This document shows, piece by piece, positions 23,983 through 33,854 of a DNA stretch of 64,000 nt; the stretch's first letter is position 1, and every line of letters begins with the position of its first letter. This stretch comes from Peptostreptococcaceae bacterium (lineage in GTDB: Bacteria > Bacillota > Clostridia > Peptostreptococcales > Peptostreptococcaceae). A program made the position numbers and the translations under genes. Location of the stretch: NCBI GenBank assembly GCA_025210335.1, contig JAOARY010000064.1:62001-126000 (forward strand), given 5' to 3'. Below the pieces are notes generated by a model that searched no databases, was not told the DNA's origin, and worked only from the letters and a program-made list of their open reading frames with translations.

Positions 23983-23985
23983 TTA

Positions 23986-24393
23986 TCATTTTACCTCCTT
24001 TCTGACACTATTTAATTCCACTTTTTTTCTATATCCAAACAAATTTGATAATAGTATGTAAAATTTAGGTATTATCAAACCTGATATAGCCCCATAAACA
24101 TTCATATTTGGAGATTTTATTGATATATAAATAACAATACCTGTTAATAGATATCTTATATAATATCTAGACCCCGCATACACCTGTGCTTTTGCACTAT
24201 CCATTCTAACAGCTTTATTTAAAGTAGATGCTAGAAGTACAAAATTAAGTATCGCAAAAATGGTTCCAAATAAAAGACCCATGATCATTTTTTTATCTAG
24301 TATACCAATAAAAAAATAAATTAAAGCAACTGCCAAAGCCATAAAAATACTTCCCTTTACAACTTCATAAACTGTATCGATTAATTTCTTCAA
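23986..24393 (-). CDS. atpI: ATP synthase I-type membrane protein
   Basis: A roughly 135-residue protein with four hydrophobic helices (about 10-30, 37-57, 75-95, 97-120), typical of the AtpI/ATP_synt_I family that helps c-ring assembly. I favour TTG at 24393, 12 nt after AAAGGA and 16 nt after atpZ; a longer frame from 24435 would overlap atpZ. The start is uncertain. Confidence 0.82.
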   Translation of the reverse strand: MKKLIDTVYEVVKGSIFMALAVALIYFFIGILDKKMIMGLLFGTIFAILNFVLLASTLNKAVRMDSAKAQVYAGSRYYIRYLLTGIVIYISIKSPNMNVYGAISGLIIPKFYILLSNLFGYRKKVELNSVRKEVK

Positions 24394-24409
24394 AACAAAA
24401 ACACATCCT

Positions 24410-24649
24410 TTAACTATCTTTGTCTTTCTTATCAATGCTCTTCATTGTGAGTTTAAACAAATTCAAAAATGCTGCTCCAATTCCTAAAAATAGAAATATA
24501 AAAAATAGCAATTTTCCTGTTTTGAACTTTAAATCCATAATATAACCCAAATAAGCACCACCGACCATAGGTACAATCATAGAAAGTCCTAATTGTGTCA
24601 CTAAAGCCAAGTTTCTTAAAGCATGAAACATCTTTTTATTTTCATTCAT
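24410..24649 (-). CDS. atpZ: AtpZ/AtpI family small membrane protein
   Basis: A 79-residue protein with two membrane helices: LVTQLGLSMIVPMVGGAYLGY, then LLFFIFLFLGIGAAFLNLF. It is first in the atp operon. This family (ATPase_gene1) assists ion-ATPase assembly or Mg2+ handling in other bacteria. ATG after AAGGAG. Confidence 0.85.
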   Translation of the reverse strand: MNENKKMFHALRNLALVTQLGLSMIVPMVGGAYLGYIMDLKFKTGKLLFFIFLFLGIGAAFLNLFKLTMKSIDKKDKDS

Positions 24650-24696
24650 AATCTTAACTCCTTGGATACCTAATTCACTCGAAGAATTGATACCCC

Positions 24697-24702
24697 ATTA
24701 TA
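24697..24702 (-). promoter_or_regulatory. Likely -10 box of the atp operon
   Basis: TATAAT on the minus strand about 48 nt upstream of atpZ. The -35 is weak (TCTTTT-like with 17 bp), so activation or the motifs upstream may matter. Confidence 0.5.
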
Positions 24703-25000
24703 TGTACATTTACTCAATTAAAAGATCATCATAATCATTTTTGATTCTTTTCTAAAAATTTCGACAATTATTTTTCATAATGATTATTTTATAAACAATT
24801 AATTTTTTTGTCTAATTTTCTAATTTATAATCATGATTATCAAATTTTAAAGTAAATTAAATATTTGCATTCTAATAGTTTAAATCCATAAATTAAATCT
24901 ATAAAATGCAAATATTATTTTAATTATTTTTTAAATTGTTTTAAGTCCACATATAAATTATATATTATTCTTAACAATCTTTTCAACTATAATTTAATTT

Positions 25001-25034
25001 AAAATGATTTTTACATATAAATAAAAATCATTTT
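25001..25034. terminator. Hairpin downstream of wecB, probably a terminator
   Basis: A 13-bp stem, AAAATGATTTTTA / TAAAAATCATTTT, with an 8-nt loop. T tracts lie on both strands, longer on the plus strand. It is 135 nt past the wecB stop. Confidence 0.65.
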
Positions 25035-25168
25035 TTTATATTCATAAGCTTTGATTTACCTCTAGGAAATCATTTTTTCCATTTGATATTATTCAGAATT
25101 TTCTTTTTTTTGTTTATTATATTTTTTCTTATTTCTTTTTAAATCAATAAGACTTTAGAAATATATTT

Positions 25169-26278
25169 TTATAAATTTCTTTCTTTTAAAATTTGTGCTA
25201 TTCTTTGACATGCTTTTCCATCTCCGTAAGGATTTGTCGCATTTTTCATTTTATTATATTCATCTTCATTATTTAGTAATAAAGAAATATTTCTTCTTAT
25301 GTCTTTTTTATTAACACCTACAACCTTAACAGTTCCATATTCAACAGCTTCTGGCCTTTCCGTTTCTGTTCTCAAAACTAAAACAGGTTTTCCAAAAGCA
25401 GGTGCTTCTTCTTGTATTCCACCTGAATCAGTAAGTATCAAATGAGATTTCTTTATTAAATTTGCAAACGGTTCATAGTCTAATGGTTCTATCAGTTTAA
25501 TTCTATTTGTGTTTCCCATTATTTTCTTTGCCAATTTTCTAATATTCGGATTTAAATGCATTGGAAAAATAACCATAAAATCTTCATTCGTTTCTACTTC
25601 TTCTTTTATTGCATTAAATATATCTTCCATTGGTTTTCCCCAGTTTTCTCGTCTATGGCAAGTTAATAAAGCTACTTTCTTTCCATCAAAATCTATATCA
25701 TCAAGTTCATTATTAAATAAATAATCAGCTTGTACCACATCCATAAGCGCATCTATTACAGTATTTCCTGTTATAAATATATCTTCTTTTTCTATATTTT
25801 CTTTAAGAAGATTTTGCTCATTCCCCTTTGTTGGTGAAAAATGTAATTTGGCAATTCTTCCAGTTAACATTCTATTCATTTCCTCTGGATATGGTGAATA
25901 TATATTCCCTGATCTAAGTCCTGCTTCAACATGTCCAACAACTATTTTTTGATAAAATGCAGCTAATGCCGATGCAAATGTAGTTGTTGTATCTCCATGA
26001 ACTAAAAGTATATCAGGTTTGTATTCTTTAAATATTCCTTCCATACCTTTTATTATTTTATTAGTTATATCACTTATAGTTTGGCCATGTTCCATTATAT
26101 CAAGGTCAAAATCAGGCTTTATTGAAAACAATTCCAAAACTTGATCTAACATCTCTCTATGTTGTGCTGTTACACAAACCTTTACTTCAAATTCATCATG
26201 TTTTTTTAATTCTTTGACAAGTGGTGCCATTTTTATAGCCTCTGGTCTTGTACCAAAAACAATCATAATCTTTTTCAC
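25169..26278 (-). CDS. wecB: UDP-N-acetylglucosamine 2-epimerase (non-hydrolysing)
   Basis: A 369-residue enzyme that makes UDP-ManNAc for wall polymers. It has FGTRPEAIKMAPL, HGDTTTTFASALAAF, VEAGLRSGN, TCHRRENWG, LTDSGGIQEEAP and LRTETERPE motifs. GTG at 26278 has AGGTGA 5 nt upstream. Its position just before the atp operon matches mnaA in B. subtilis. It probably supplies TagA. Confidence 0.95.
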   Translation of the reverse strand: MKKIMIVFGTRPEAIKMAPLVKELKKHDEFEVKVCVTAQHREMLDQVLELFSIKPDFDLDIMEHGQTISDITNKIIKGMEGIFKEYKPDILLVHGDTTTTFASALAAFYQKIVVGHVEAGLRSGNIYSPYPEEMNRMLTGRIAKLHFSPTKGNEQNLLKENIEKEDIFITGNTVIDALMDVVQADYLFNNELDDIDFDGKKVALLTCHRRENWGKPMEDIFNAIKEEVETNEDFMVIFPMHLNPNIRKLAKKIMGNTNRIKLIEPLDYEPFANLIKKSHLILTDSGGIQEEAPAFGKPVLVLRTETERPEAVEYGTVKVVGVNKKDIRRNISLLLNNEDEYNKMKNATNPYGDGKACQRIAQILKERNL

Positions 26279-26392
26279 TAAGATCACCTCATTTTATAAT
26301 TATTCATTTTTTCTTAATATTTATTTATAACTTTATATGAATAAAACTTTTTTTAAATCTAAAATAAACTAATGTAAACAAAAACGAAAATA

Positions 26393-26452
26393 AAACTAAG
26401 TTAGTTTAATACGATTTATCTCTAATAATTATATATTAAACCAACTTAGTTT
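26393..26452 (-). terminator. Terminator of the comEB-wecA operon
   Basis: A 19-bp stem with one mismatch (26393-26411 with 26434-26452) around a 22-nt loop, followed on the minus strand by a T-rich tract, 11 nt after the wecA stop. Confidence 0.85.
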
Positions 26453-26463
26453 CTAAAAATATT

Positions 26464-27495
26464 TTATTCATCTATTGATGATAGTAATTTTAATCTTTTA
26501 ATTCCATAAGTTATTATTATTAAATTCAAAACTATAACCATAATACATTCAAATTTCGATGCTTGTGTTAATACAACTGCACTTATTCCTAAAAAACAAC
26601 TTATTGCATACATTATTAAAACTGTTTGCTTTTGAGATAAACCTTTATCTAAAAGTCTATGATGCAAATGACCTTTATCTGCTTGCATTATAGGTTTTTT
26701 ATTCATAGCCCTTCTTACTATTGCAAAAGTAGTATCAAATATAGGTAGTCCTAAAGCTAAAACTGGTACAAATATAGCCAGTGCAGCATATGATTTAATA
26801 ACACCCTCAATAGAAACAACTGCAAGTACATAACCTAAAAATAAAGCTCCTGTATCACCCATAAAAATCTTAGCTGGATTAAAATTATATGGTAAAAAAC
26901 CTAATGCTCCACCAGCTAGAGCTATTAGAAGAATCGCTGCATCATATTGTTTATTATAAAAGGCAATAAAAGTAAGTGTTATTGCAGAAATTGCAGAAAC
27001 ACCACCAGCAAGACCATCTAAACCATCTATTAAATTAACTGTATTTGTTATTCCAACAATCCAAATAATAGTTATTGGTATACTTAAATATCCTAAATAT
27101 AAATAATCTCCACCAGAAAATACAAAAGGATTTGTTACAAAATTAATTTTTATACCAAATAAAATTACAACAAATGCCGCTATAATCTGTCCCAAAAGCT
27201 TTATTTTAGCACTAATTTCTTTAACATCATCAATAATTCCAAGTAATATTATTATAGATATTCCAATCAAAAGCCCTATAAGCTTTGTTGATATATCCAA
27301 TGATATAATAAGTGCAACACTAAAACCTAAAAAAATCGCAACTCCACCAAGCCTTGGTATTGGTTTTTTATGTACTCTTCTATTATCCTTTGGTACATCG
27401 ATTGCATTAATTTTATATGCTAATTTTTTTACAAAAGGCATAGAAAAATAAGATACCAAAAATGCTATCAAAAATGCTATCAATAATTTATCCAT
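26464..27495 (-). CDS. tagO: Undecaprenyl-phosphate N-acetylglucosaminyl-1-phosphate transferase
   Basis: A 343-residue membrane enzyme with about ten to eleven helices that starts wall teichoic-like polymer synthesis by loading GlcNAc-1-P on the lipid carrier. Cytosolic motifs are PRLGGVAIF, GIIDDVKEIS, NLIDGLDGLAGG, FMGDTGALFLGY and HLHHRLLDKG. It shares an operon with comEB (1-nt gap) and is near wecB. Confidence 0.92.
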   Translation of the reverse strand: MDKLLIAFLIAFLVSYFSMPFVKKLAYKINAIDVPKDNRRVHKKPIPRLGGVAIFLGFSVALIISLDISTKLIGLLIGISIIILLGIIDDVKEISAKIKLLGQIIAAFVVILFGIKINFVTNPFVFSGGDYLYLGYLSIPITIIWIVGITNTVNLIDGLDGLAGGVSAISAITLTFIAFYNKQYDAAILLIALAGGALGFLPYNFNPAKIFMGDTGALFLGYVLAVVSIEGVIKSYAALAIFVPVLALGLPIFDTTFAIVRRAMNKKPIMQADKGHLHHRLLDKGLSQKQTVLIMYAISCFLGISAVVLTQASKFECIMVIVLNLIIITYGIKRLKLLSSIDE

Positions 27496-27496
27496 A

Positions 27497-27952
27497 TTAA
27501 TTCTCCTTTTTTAATCTTATAATTTCAATATCTGCTTCTTTTATCAAATCCATTGCTTTATCACTAGCATATTCACCTTCAAAAATAATTACTTTTATAC
27601 CTGCATTTATTATAAGCTTAGCACATAATATACATGGCCTTACAGTCGTATATATAGTACTACCCTTTATACTAATTCCATTATACGCAGCTTGCACTAT
27701 TGCATTTTGTTCCGCATGAACACCTCTACAAATTTCATGTCTTTGTCCAGAAGGAATATTAAGCTTTTCTCTTTCACAACCTATATTGATACAATGATTT
27801 AACCCTTTTGGTGCACCATTATAACCTGTACTAAGAATCTGTCTTTCTCTTACAATAACAGCTCCAACATGTCTTCTTATACATGTAGACCTTGTCGATA
27901 CTAATTTTGCAATATCCATAAAATATTCATCCCAATTAGGTCTATTATCCAT
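27497..27952 (-). CDS. comEB: dCMP deaminase (ComEB family)
   Basis: A 151-residue zinc enzyme converting dCMP to dUMP for thymidylate synthesis. HAEQNAI gives the His ligand and catalytic Glu; [13 protein letters not shown] gives the two Cys ligands. The name reflects comE operon location in Bacillus; here it leads into tagO. Confidence 0.93.
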   Translation of the reverse strand: MDNRPNWDEYFMDIAKLVSTRSTCIRRHVGAVIVRERQILSTGYNGAPKGLNHCINIGCEREKLNIPSGQRHEICRGVHAEQNAIVQAAYNGISIKGSTIYTTVRPCILCAKLIINAGIKVIIFEGEYASDKAMDLIKEADIEIIRLKKEN

Positions 27953-27983
27953 AATTAACTCCTTTAAATAGTCTCTAACTTTA

Positions 27984-28012
27984 ATTTTACTAGTAATTTA
28001 TATATATAACAA
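27984..28012 (-). promoter_or_regulatory. SigA-type promoter of comEB-tagO
   Basis: On the minus strand TTGTTA (28012-28007), 17-bp spacer, TAAAAT (27989-27984), about 30 nt upstream of comEB. Confidence 0.65.
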
Positions 28013-28123
28013 GTATAATTGAGCTTTTTTAATATTAAATATTTCTTAATTCCTATTTATAAAAATCCAATTAATGATATATATTTTTTAACATTATAAA
28101 ACTTTCATCATTATTTTTCACAT

Positions 28124-28156
28124 AAAAAATAGCGTAAATAAATACGCTATTTTTTT
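28124..28156 (-). terminator. Terminator of the upp transcript
   Basis: AAAAAATAGCGTA / TACGCTATTTTTT, a 13-bp stem with a 6-nt loop, 20 nt after the upp stop. Confidence 0.92.
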
Positions 28157-28178
28157 ATTATTTATATTTATATTTTCA

Positions 28179-28808
28179 TTATTTTGTTCCGTATAATCTG
28201 TCTCCTGCATCACCTAAACCAGGAACTATATAACCATGATCATTTAATTTTTGGTCAATAGATGCAACAAATATATCTACATCAGGATGTGCAGTTCTAA
28301 CAGCTTCTACACCTTCTGGACAAGCTACTATATTAACTAATTTAATATTACTTGCTCCTCTTTTCTTTAATGAATTTATTGCTTCTATTGCAGATCCACC
28401 AGTTGCAAGCATAGGATCAACAACAATTAATTCTCTTTCTTCAACATCTGCTGGTAATTTACAATAATATTCTACAGGTTTTAAAGTTTCTGGATCTCTA
28501 TAAAGACCTACATGGCCAACTCTTGCAGCTGGAATAAGTTCTAATATTCCATCTACCATTCCAAGACCGGCTCTTAATATAGGTATTATAGCTAGCTTTT
28601 TACCTGATAATACCTTAGCAGTCATCTTAGATACAGGTGTTTCTATTTCAAAATCTTCTAAAGGTAAATCTCTAGTCACTTCATAAGCCATTAGCATAGC
28701 TATTTCCTTTGCCATTGCTCTAAAATCCTTTGATCCTGTATTTACATCTCTTAATAAAGTTAATTTATGTTGAATTAGTGGATGATTTGTTATTATTACT
28801 CTTGACAT
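28179..28808 (-). CDS. upp: Uracil phosphoribosyltransferase
   Basis: A 209-residue salvage enzyme, uracil + PRPP to UMP. It has [23 protein letters not shown], the PRPP loop [12 protein letters not shown] and the C-terminal uracil site [12 protein letters not shown]. Full length. Last of the rpiB-linked group, 33 nt after rpiB. Confidence 0.96.
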   Translation of the reverse strand: MSRVIITNHPLIQHKLTLLRDVNTGSKDFRAMAKEIAMLMAYEVTRDLPLEDFEIETPVSKMTAKVLSGKKLAIIPILRAGLGMVDGILELIPAARVGHVGLYRDPETLKPVEYYCKLPADVEERELIVVDPMLATGGSAIEAINSLKKRGASNIKLVNIVACPEGVEAVRTAHPDVDIFVASIDQKLNDHGYIVPGLGDAGDRLYGTK

Positions 28809-28841
28809 AATGCCCTCCTATTTTTTATCATTCTTTTTGAT

Positions 28842-29288
28842 TTAAAGATTATTTTCTTCTATTTCAATTAATTTATCTACTCTTCTTTTGTGTCTATCTC
28901 CTTCAAAATCTGTTGTTAAAAATGCATTAACAAGTTCTAAAGCAAGACCTTTACCAACAACTCTTTCTCCTAAAGAAAGTATCTGACAATTATTATGTGC
29001 TCTACACATTTTTGCTGAAAAAACATCAGAAACAACAGCAGCTCTTATTCCTTTTACTTTGTTTGCAGCTAAAGATATACCGATTCCTGTACCACAAACC
29101 AATATTCCTCTGTCAAAATCATTATCTCTAACTTCCAAAGCAACTTTTTTACCATAGTCAGGATAATCAACTGATTCATTGTTGTATGTTCCAAAATCTT
29201 CATAATCATAGTTGTTTTCTTCTAAAAATTTCTTAATCTCTTCTTTTAGATTAATTCCACCATGATCGCAGCCTAATGCTATTTTCAT
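28842..29288 (-). CDS. rpiB: Ribose-5-phosphate isomerase B
   Basis: A 148-residue isomerase linking ribose-5-P and ribulose-5-P. ALGCDHGGINLKEEI, DYPDYGKKVA, GILVCGTGIGISLAANK (catalytic Cys) and CRAHNNCQILSLG are the family marks. Neighbours upp and ywlE keep the Bacillus order. Confidence 0.95.
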   Translation of the reverse strand: MKIALGCDHGGINLKEEIKKFLEENNYDYEDFGTYNNESVDYPDYGKKVALEVRDNDFDRGILVCGTGIGISLAANKVKGIRAAVVSDVFSAKMCRAHNNCQILSLGERVVGKGLALELVNAFLTTDFEGDRHKRRVDKLIEIEENNL

Positions 29289-29300
29289 AAAATACCTCCA

Positions 29301-29759
29301 TTATAAATTATTCTTGATTTTTTCAAATAATTCAATTATAAGCTTCTCAATTTCATCTCTTGTAGATTTATAAACTTCAAAATCCTTTAAAAAAGGATCT
29401 TTAATATCCAAATCTTTTCTGTTTAGATACTCTTTTAATGTATATATTTTATTTTTTAAACTCATATCAAAATTAATAATTTTTTCCTTATGAGCTATTG
29501 TCATAGTTAATATTAGGTCACTATTTAATAAATCTTCTTTTGTAACCATAATGCTCTTATGAGCTTTTGCATCTATTTTTCTTTCTTTTAGAGCAAGCAA
29601 AGAATATTTAGATATTTCAAGACCATTAGCAGTGGCCAAACCTGCTGAGCTTACATTCACCTTATCTTCCAAGCCTTCTTTTTGAATCAAATCTTTCAGT
29701 AAAAATTCTGCAATAGGACTTCTACATGTATTTCCTGTACATAAAAATAAGATATTCAT
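29301..29759 (-). CDS. ywlE: Low-molecular-weight phosphatase, YwlE type
   Basis: A 152-residue phosphatase. The active-site loop LCTGNTCRSP gives Cys7 and Arg13, and a late IKDPF supplies the general acid Asp. Thr in the loop (CTGNTCRS) is the YwlE signature tied to phospho-arginine specificity (family knowledge). It is 12 nt before rpiB. Confidence 0.9.
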   Translation of the reverse strand: MNILFLCTGNTCRSPIAEFLLKDLIQKEGLEDKVNVSSAGLATANGLEISKYSLLALKERKIDAKAHKSIMVTKEDLLNSDLILTMTIAHKEKIINFDMSLKNKIYTLKEYLNRKDLDIKDPFLKDFEVYKSTRDEIEKLIIELFEKIKNNL

Positions 29760-29781
29760 AAAAAAACTCCTTTTATAAATA

Positions 29782-30831
29782 TTAAGATTCTAAAACTCTA
29801 TAACCAGATGCTTTTAATAATCTATTCATTATAGCAATCGATATTTCTTCACCTTCAAAATATGGACAATAAGCTAAATCAACTTTATTATCATCTAATT
29901 TTTTTAAAGTGTAAAATAAGTTTTTGGCAACCTCATCTAAATTCTTACCCAAATTAAATACTAAAGAATTTAAATTTTGATATTTTTTATAATCATCTTC
30001 CATGCACATTATTGCAATATTTAAATTTTGTTCTTGATTTAAAATCAATTCTTTTATTTTTTCGTCTATATTTTTATCTTTTTTTCTTATTATTGTTATT
30101 TTTGCATTGGGTGAATAATGTGTATATTTCATACCAGGTGCTTTTGCAATTAAATTTTCTTCTTTTTTTAAGATTGCTGGGTCTATAATCACATTCTTTA
30201 ATATTTTTTTTAAATCTGTTAATGTTATCTTTCCTGGTCTTAATATAGTTGGAATATCTAAAGTCATATCTATAACAGTAGATTCCAAACCTACATCGCA
30301 AATTTTTGAAACGATTATTCCATCAACTCTTCCATCCATTTCACTTATTACATGTTCTGGAGTTGTGGGTGAAGGTCTACCTGATATATTCGCTGAAGGT
30401 GCAGCAACTACAATATTAGATTCCCTTAAAAGCGCATTTGCTATATTATTTTTTGGCATCCTAATAGCAACTGTATCCAGTCCTCCAGTTGTTATGCTAG
30501 GAACATGTTCCTTTTTCTTTAGGATTATAGTAAGTGGTCCTGGCCAAAATTCTTCTATCAAAGCTTTTGACTTTTCATCGACTTCCCTTGCTATATCATA
30601 AACTTGATTTTTCTTTCCAATATGGCATATCAGTGGATTATCACTAGGTCTACCTTTTGCTTCATATATTTTCTTTGCACTTTCTACATCTAATGCATTT
30701 GCTCCTATTCCATAAACAGTTTCTGTTGGAAATATAACAGTTCCTTTTTCTTTTAATATATTCGCAAATATTTTTATATCATCTATTTTTACAGCATTTT
30801 CATCCATCTGCTTTATAATTGTATTTTTCAT
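29782..30831 (-). CDS. ywlC: L-threonylcarbamoyladenylate synthase (Sua5/YwlC)
   Basis: A 349-residue enzyme that makes threonylcarbamoyl-AMP for the tRNA t6A modification. The YrdC domain (about 15-205) has KGTVIFPTETVYGIG, KGRPSDNPL and APSANISGRPSPT; the C-terminal Sua5 domain (about 225-349) starts at SPGMKYTHYSP-like sequence (APGMKYTHYSPNA). Next to prfA and prmC as in other Firmicutes. Confidence 0.94.
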   Translation of the reverse strand: MKNTIIKQMDENAVKIDDIKIFANILKEKGTVIFPTETVYGIGANALDVESAKKIYEAKGRPSDNPLICHIGKKNQVYDIAREVDEKSKALIEEFWPGPLTIILKKKEHVPSITTGGLDTVAIRMPKNNIANALLRESNIVVAAPSANISGRPSPTTPEHVISEMDGRVDGIIVSKICDVGLESTVIDMTLDIPTILRPGKITLTDLKKILKNVIIDPAILKKEENLIAKAPGMKYTHYSPNAKITIIRKKDKNIDEKIKELILNQEQNLNIAIMCMEDDYKKYQNLNSLVFNLGKNLDEVAKNLFYTLKKLDDNKVDLAYCPYFEGEEISIAIMNRLLKASGYRVLES

Positions 30832-30902
30832 AAATTCACCTTCATTAAAAAATAAATATCAAAATATTCTTTATATCATAATTTTTCCTTAATTTTTTTC
30901 TA

Positions 30903-30928
30903 AGAAAAAAGGCCCTTTGGACCTTTTT
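30903..30928 (-). terminator. Terminator after prfA
   Basis: AAAAAGG-x-CC / GG-x-CCTTTTT with a TTT loop and a T run, 16 nt after the prfA stop. Confidence 0.75.
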
Positions 30929-30943
30929 ATATTTTATCTAGTA

Positions 30944-32023
30944 TTACTCTACCATCTTTAATTTTTCAGCTTGATCTGCTGTAGCTAGTGCATCTATAAC
31001 TTCATTTAATTCCCCATCTAAAGCTTGGTCTAATTTATATAAAGTTAAAGATATTCTATGATCAGTAATTCTTCCCTGAGGATAATTATAAGTTCTTATT
31101 CTCTCTGATCTATCTCCAGTTCCTACTTGAGCTTTTCTTTCTTGTGCTATTTCTTTATTTTGTTCTGCTTGAGCTAAATCATATAATCTAGCCTTTAATA
31201 TCTTCATAGCTTTATCTTTATTCTTAAGCTGAGATTTCTCATCTTGACAAGATATAACAATACCACTTGGCATATGCGTAAGTCTTACAGCTGAATCTGT
31301 AGTATTTACAGATTGTCCACCATTACCAGATGATCTAAATACATCTATTCTTATGTCATTTTGATTAACTTCTATTTCAACATCATCAACTTCTGGAAGT
31401 ACAGCAACTGTTACTGTAGAAGTATGAATTCTTCCACCTGATTCAGTTGATGGTATTCTTTGAACTCTGTGAACTCCAGACTCATATTTAAGTCTAGAAT
31501 AAGCACCTTTACCCTTTATCATAAAGACAACTTCTTTAAATCCACCTACACCAGTAGCATTACTACTCATAAGTTCCACTTTCCATCTATTTTTCTCTGC
31601 AAACATAGTATACATTCTATATAAAGAACCTGCAAATAAACCAGCTTCATCTCCACCAGCACCAGCTCTTACTTCTACTATTACATTCTTTGCATCATTA
31701 GGATCTTTTGGTATCAAAAGAAGCTTTAAGTCATCTTCGATTTGAGGTTTTTCAGATTCTAATTCTGAAAGTTCCATCTTAGCAAGTTCTCTCATTTCTT
31801 CATCATCTTCAAGTTCTAAGATTTCTTTAGACTCTTTTATTCCATCTATTACTCTTTTATATTCTCTATATTTATTAACAATAGGTTCTACTTCTGCATG
31901 TTCTTTTATTAGTTTTTGCCATTTCGCTTGATCTGCTATAATCTCTGGATCAGCTATTTTTTCACTTAAATCTTTATATTTTTCTTCTATAAAATCAAGT
32001 TTCTCAAACATAGGTTTATCCAC
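30944..32023 (-). CDS. prfA: Peptide chain release factor 1
   Basis: A 359-residue factor releasing peptides at UAA and UAG. It has the GGQ loop [15 protein letters not shown], the anticodon-like [15 protein letters not shown] region (stop-codon recognition PxT motif context) and the C-terminal [11 protein letters not shown]. The Gln of GGQ is the substrate of PrmC, encoded just downstream of... that is, immediately upstream in this transcript. Confidence 0.96.
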   Translation of the reverse strand: MDKPMFEKLDFIEEKYKDLSEKIADPEIIADQAKWQKLIKEHAEVEPIVNKYREYKRVIDGIKESKEILELEDDEEMRELAKMELSELESEKPQIEDDLKLLLIPKDPNDAKNVIVEVRAGAGGDEAGLFAGSLYRMYTMFAEKNRWKVELMSSNATGVGGFKEVVFMIKGKGAYSRLKYESGVHRVQRIPSTESGGRIHTSTVTVAVLPEVDDVEIEVNQNDIRIDVFRSSGNGGQSVNTTDSAVRLTHMPSGIVISCQDEKSQLKNKDKAMKILKARLYDLAQAEQNKEIAQERKAQVGTGDRSERIRTYNYPQGRITDHRISLTLYKLDQALDGELNEVIDALATADQAEKLKMVE

Positions 32024-32051
32024 CTTTCTCTTTTCTCAATTTTTCATTATA

Positions 32052-32891
32052 TCAAATTTTCCTTGCCCAAACAAGCCTATCTTTTTTGGATAAGTCTTTT
32101 TCTATTTTTATATCACAAAAATCATTTTCTTTTAAAATTTTTGAAACTGCATCAGCTTGATTATATCCGATTTCAAAAAATATATAACCATTTTCTTTTA
32201 AAACTTTTTTTGCATTTTTTGAAATCTCTTTATAAAAATATAGTCCATTATCTTCGCCTAATAAAGCTAATTTAGGTTCATATAAAAGTACATTATCTTC
32301 TAAATTAAGATATTCTTCTAACTCAATATAAGGAGGATTTGAAACTATAATATCAACCTCTTCTTCATTAAAATTATTTAAAATATCTGATTTTATGAAT
32401 TTAATATTATCAGCCACATCATTTTTAATCGCATTTTTCATTCCAATTTCTAAAGCTTGTTTAGATATATCCAAAGAATATACATAAGCATTTAGATATT
32501 TTGCTAATGATATTGATATCGCACCTGAACCACAACCTATATCTATAATTTTTAAATCATTTTGATTTTTAAATTCATTTATAACCCTATCGACTAAAAT
32601 TTCAGTATCCGGTCTTGGTATTAAAACATTTTTATCAACATAAAAAGATAAACCCATAAATTCTTTTTCATTTATGATATATGCTATAGGTTTATTATTT
32701 TCTCTTTGTTTTATGAATTCTTTAAATTTACAAAAATCTTCCTCTTTCAAATCTTCAATCAAATTTATATGCAAATATATTCTATCCTTAGATAGTATAT
32801 TACAAAGCAAAATTTCTGCGTCTAATGACGGGGTATCAGATATATTATTTAATTTTTCAATTCCAAATTCTAAAGCATTTTTTATATTCAA
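32052..32891 (-). CDS. prmC: Release factor glutamine methyltransferase
   Basis: A 279-residue SAM enzyme that methylates the GGQ glutamine of release factors. SAM motif IIDIGCGSGAISISLA and catalytic VSNPPYIE are clear; the N-terminal helical bundle (1-75) and PIAYIINEKEFMG are typical. TTG start with AGGA 9 nt upstream. Directly upstream of prfA, 28 nt apart. Confidence 0.95.
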   Translation of the reverse strand: MNIKNALEFGIEKLNNISDTPSLDAEILLCNILSKDRIYLHINLIEDLKEEDFCKFKEFIKQRENNKPIAYIINEKEFMGLSFYVDKNVLIPRPDTEILVDRVINEFKNQNDLKIIDIGCGSGAISISLAKYLNAYVYSLDISKQALEIGMKNAIKNDVADNIKFIKSDILNNFNEEEVDIIVSNPPYIELEEYLNLEDNVLLYEPKLALLGEDNGLYFYKEISKNAKKVLKENGYIFFEIGYNQADAVSKILKENDFCDIKIEKDLSKKDRLVWARKI

Positions 32892-32934
32892 AATATCTCT
32901 TCCTTTATTTTTTAATTAAAAATAATAAATATAT

Positions 32935-33831
32935 TTAGATTACAGCTTTTAATGATTCTATTGCAACTTCTAATTGCTCATCATCTGGCTCTATAGTTGT
33001 TATCTTTTGTAACATAAGTCCTGGGAATATTATAAATTTCAATATTGGGTTTTTATCATTTTTTCCTGCTAATTTTATAACTTCATAAGAAATACCTGCT
33101 ATTATAGGTAACATTACCACCCTAAAAACAACTCTTATTAATGGATCTGGCCAACCAAATAAAGAAAATATAAACATAGATACCATAAGCACTATGAATA
33201 CAAAATTAGTTCCACATCTAGGATGTAACGTTGTAAATTTTCTTGCATTTTCTACAGTTAAATCCATATCACTCTCATAACAATAAATTGTCTTATGCTC
33301 CGCTCCATGATATTTAAATACCCTTTTTATATCTTCATTCTTAGATATTATCTTTATATATAAAACAAAAAATGATATTCTTATCAAACCTTCTGTAAAA
33401 TTAAGTAAATAAATATTACTTATCATATTTTTTAAAACTCCACCAATAAAAGTTGGTAAAACCATAAAAAGTGATACAGAAAGAACTATAGCAATTAACA
33501 TAGATATAAAAATCAAAACATCATCAGTCTTATCTTTGAATATTTTTTTCAAAAATTCATCAAATTTTGATTCCTCACTTGAACCTTCTTCAAAAAATGA
33601 AGCTGAAAAATTAAGTGCCTTTATTCCCTCTATCATAGTCTCTATTAGCATTATACTACCTCTTAAAAAGGGAATTTTGTGAATATTTAATTTTTTAGCA
33701 AAACTATTCACATCTTTTTTATCCACAATTATTTCTCCATCATTTTTTCTAACAGCTACAGCTAGTTTGTCTTGATTTTTCATCATAACACCTTCTATAA
33801 CTGCTTGACCACCAACATTGCATTTAGCCAT
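32935..33831 (-). CDS. DUF1385 membrane protein (YqhQ-like)
   Basis: A 298-residue protein. A GGQAVIEGVMMKN motif begins it, FLRGSIMLIETMIEG follows, and several membrane helices (about 105-180 and 205-250) surround HGAEHKTIYCYE, a conserved His/Glu motif suggestive of metal binding. Biochemical role unknown. It sits between tdk and prmC, a conserved clostridial arrangement. Confidence 0.85.
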   Translation of the reverse strand: MAKCNVGGQAVIEGVMMKNQDKLAVAVRKNDGEIIVDKKDVNSFAKKLNIHKIPFLRGSIMLIETMIEGIKALNFSASFFEEGSSEESKFDEFLKKIFKDKTDDVLIFISMLIAIVLSVSLFMVLPTFIGGVLKNMISNIYLLNFTEGLIRISFFVLYIKIISKNEDIKRVFKYHGAEHKTIYCYESDMDLTVENARKFTTLHPRCGTNFVFIVLMVSMFIFSLFGWPDPLIRVVFRVVMLPIIAGISYEVIKLAGKNDKNPILKFIIFPGLMLQKITTIEPDDEQLEVAIESLKAVI

Positions 33832-33854
33832 ATAATTTCTCCTTATATAAAAAT

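Larger units (their letters stand above)
24650..25168. other. 519-nt intergenic region between atpZ and wecB
   Basis: No credible gene. It holds the likely atp promoter (minus TATAAT at 24702-24697), three ATAATCAT-type motifs near 24731, 24776 and 24827 (the last a perfect 14-bp palindrome, ATAATCATGATTAT, 24827-24840), a 12-bp perfect inverted repeat AATATTTGCATT / AATGCAAATATT at 24860-24871 and 24905-24916, and the hairpin at 25001-25034. It is the longest gap in the window. Confidence 0.7.
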
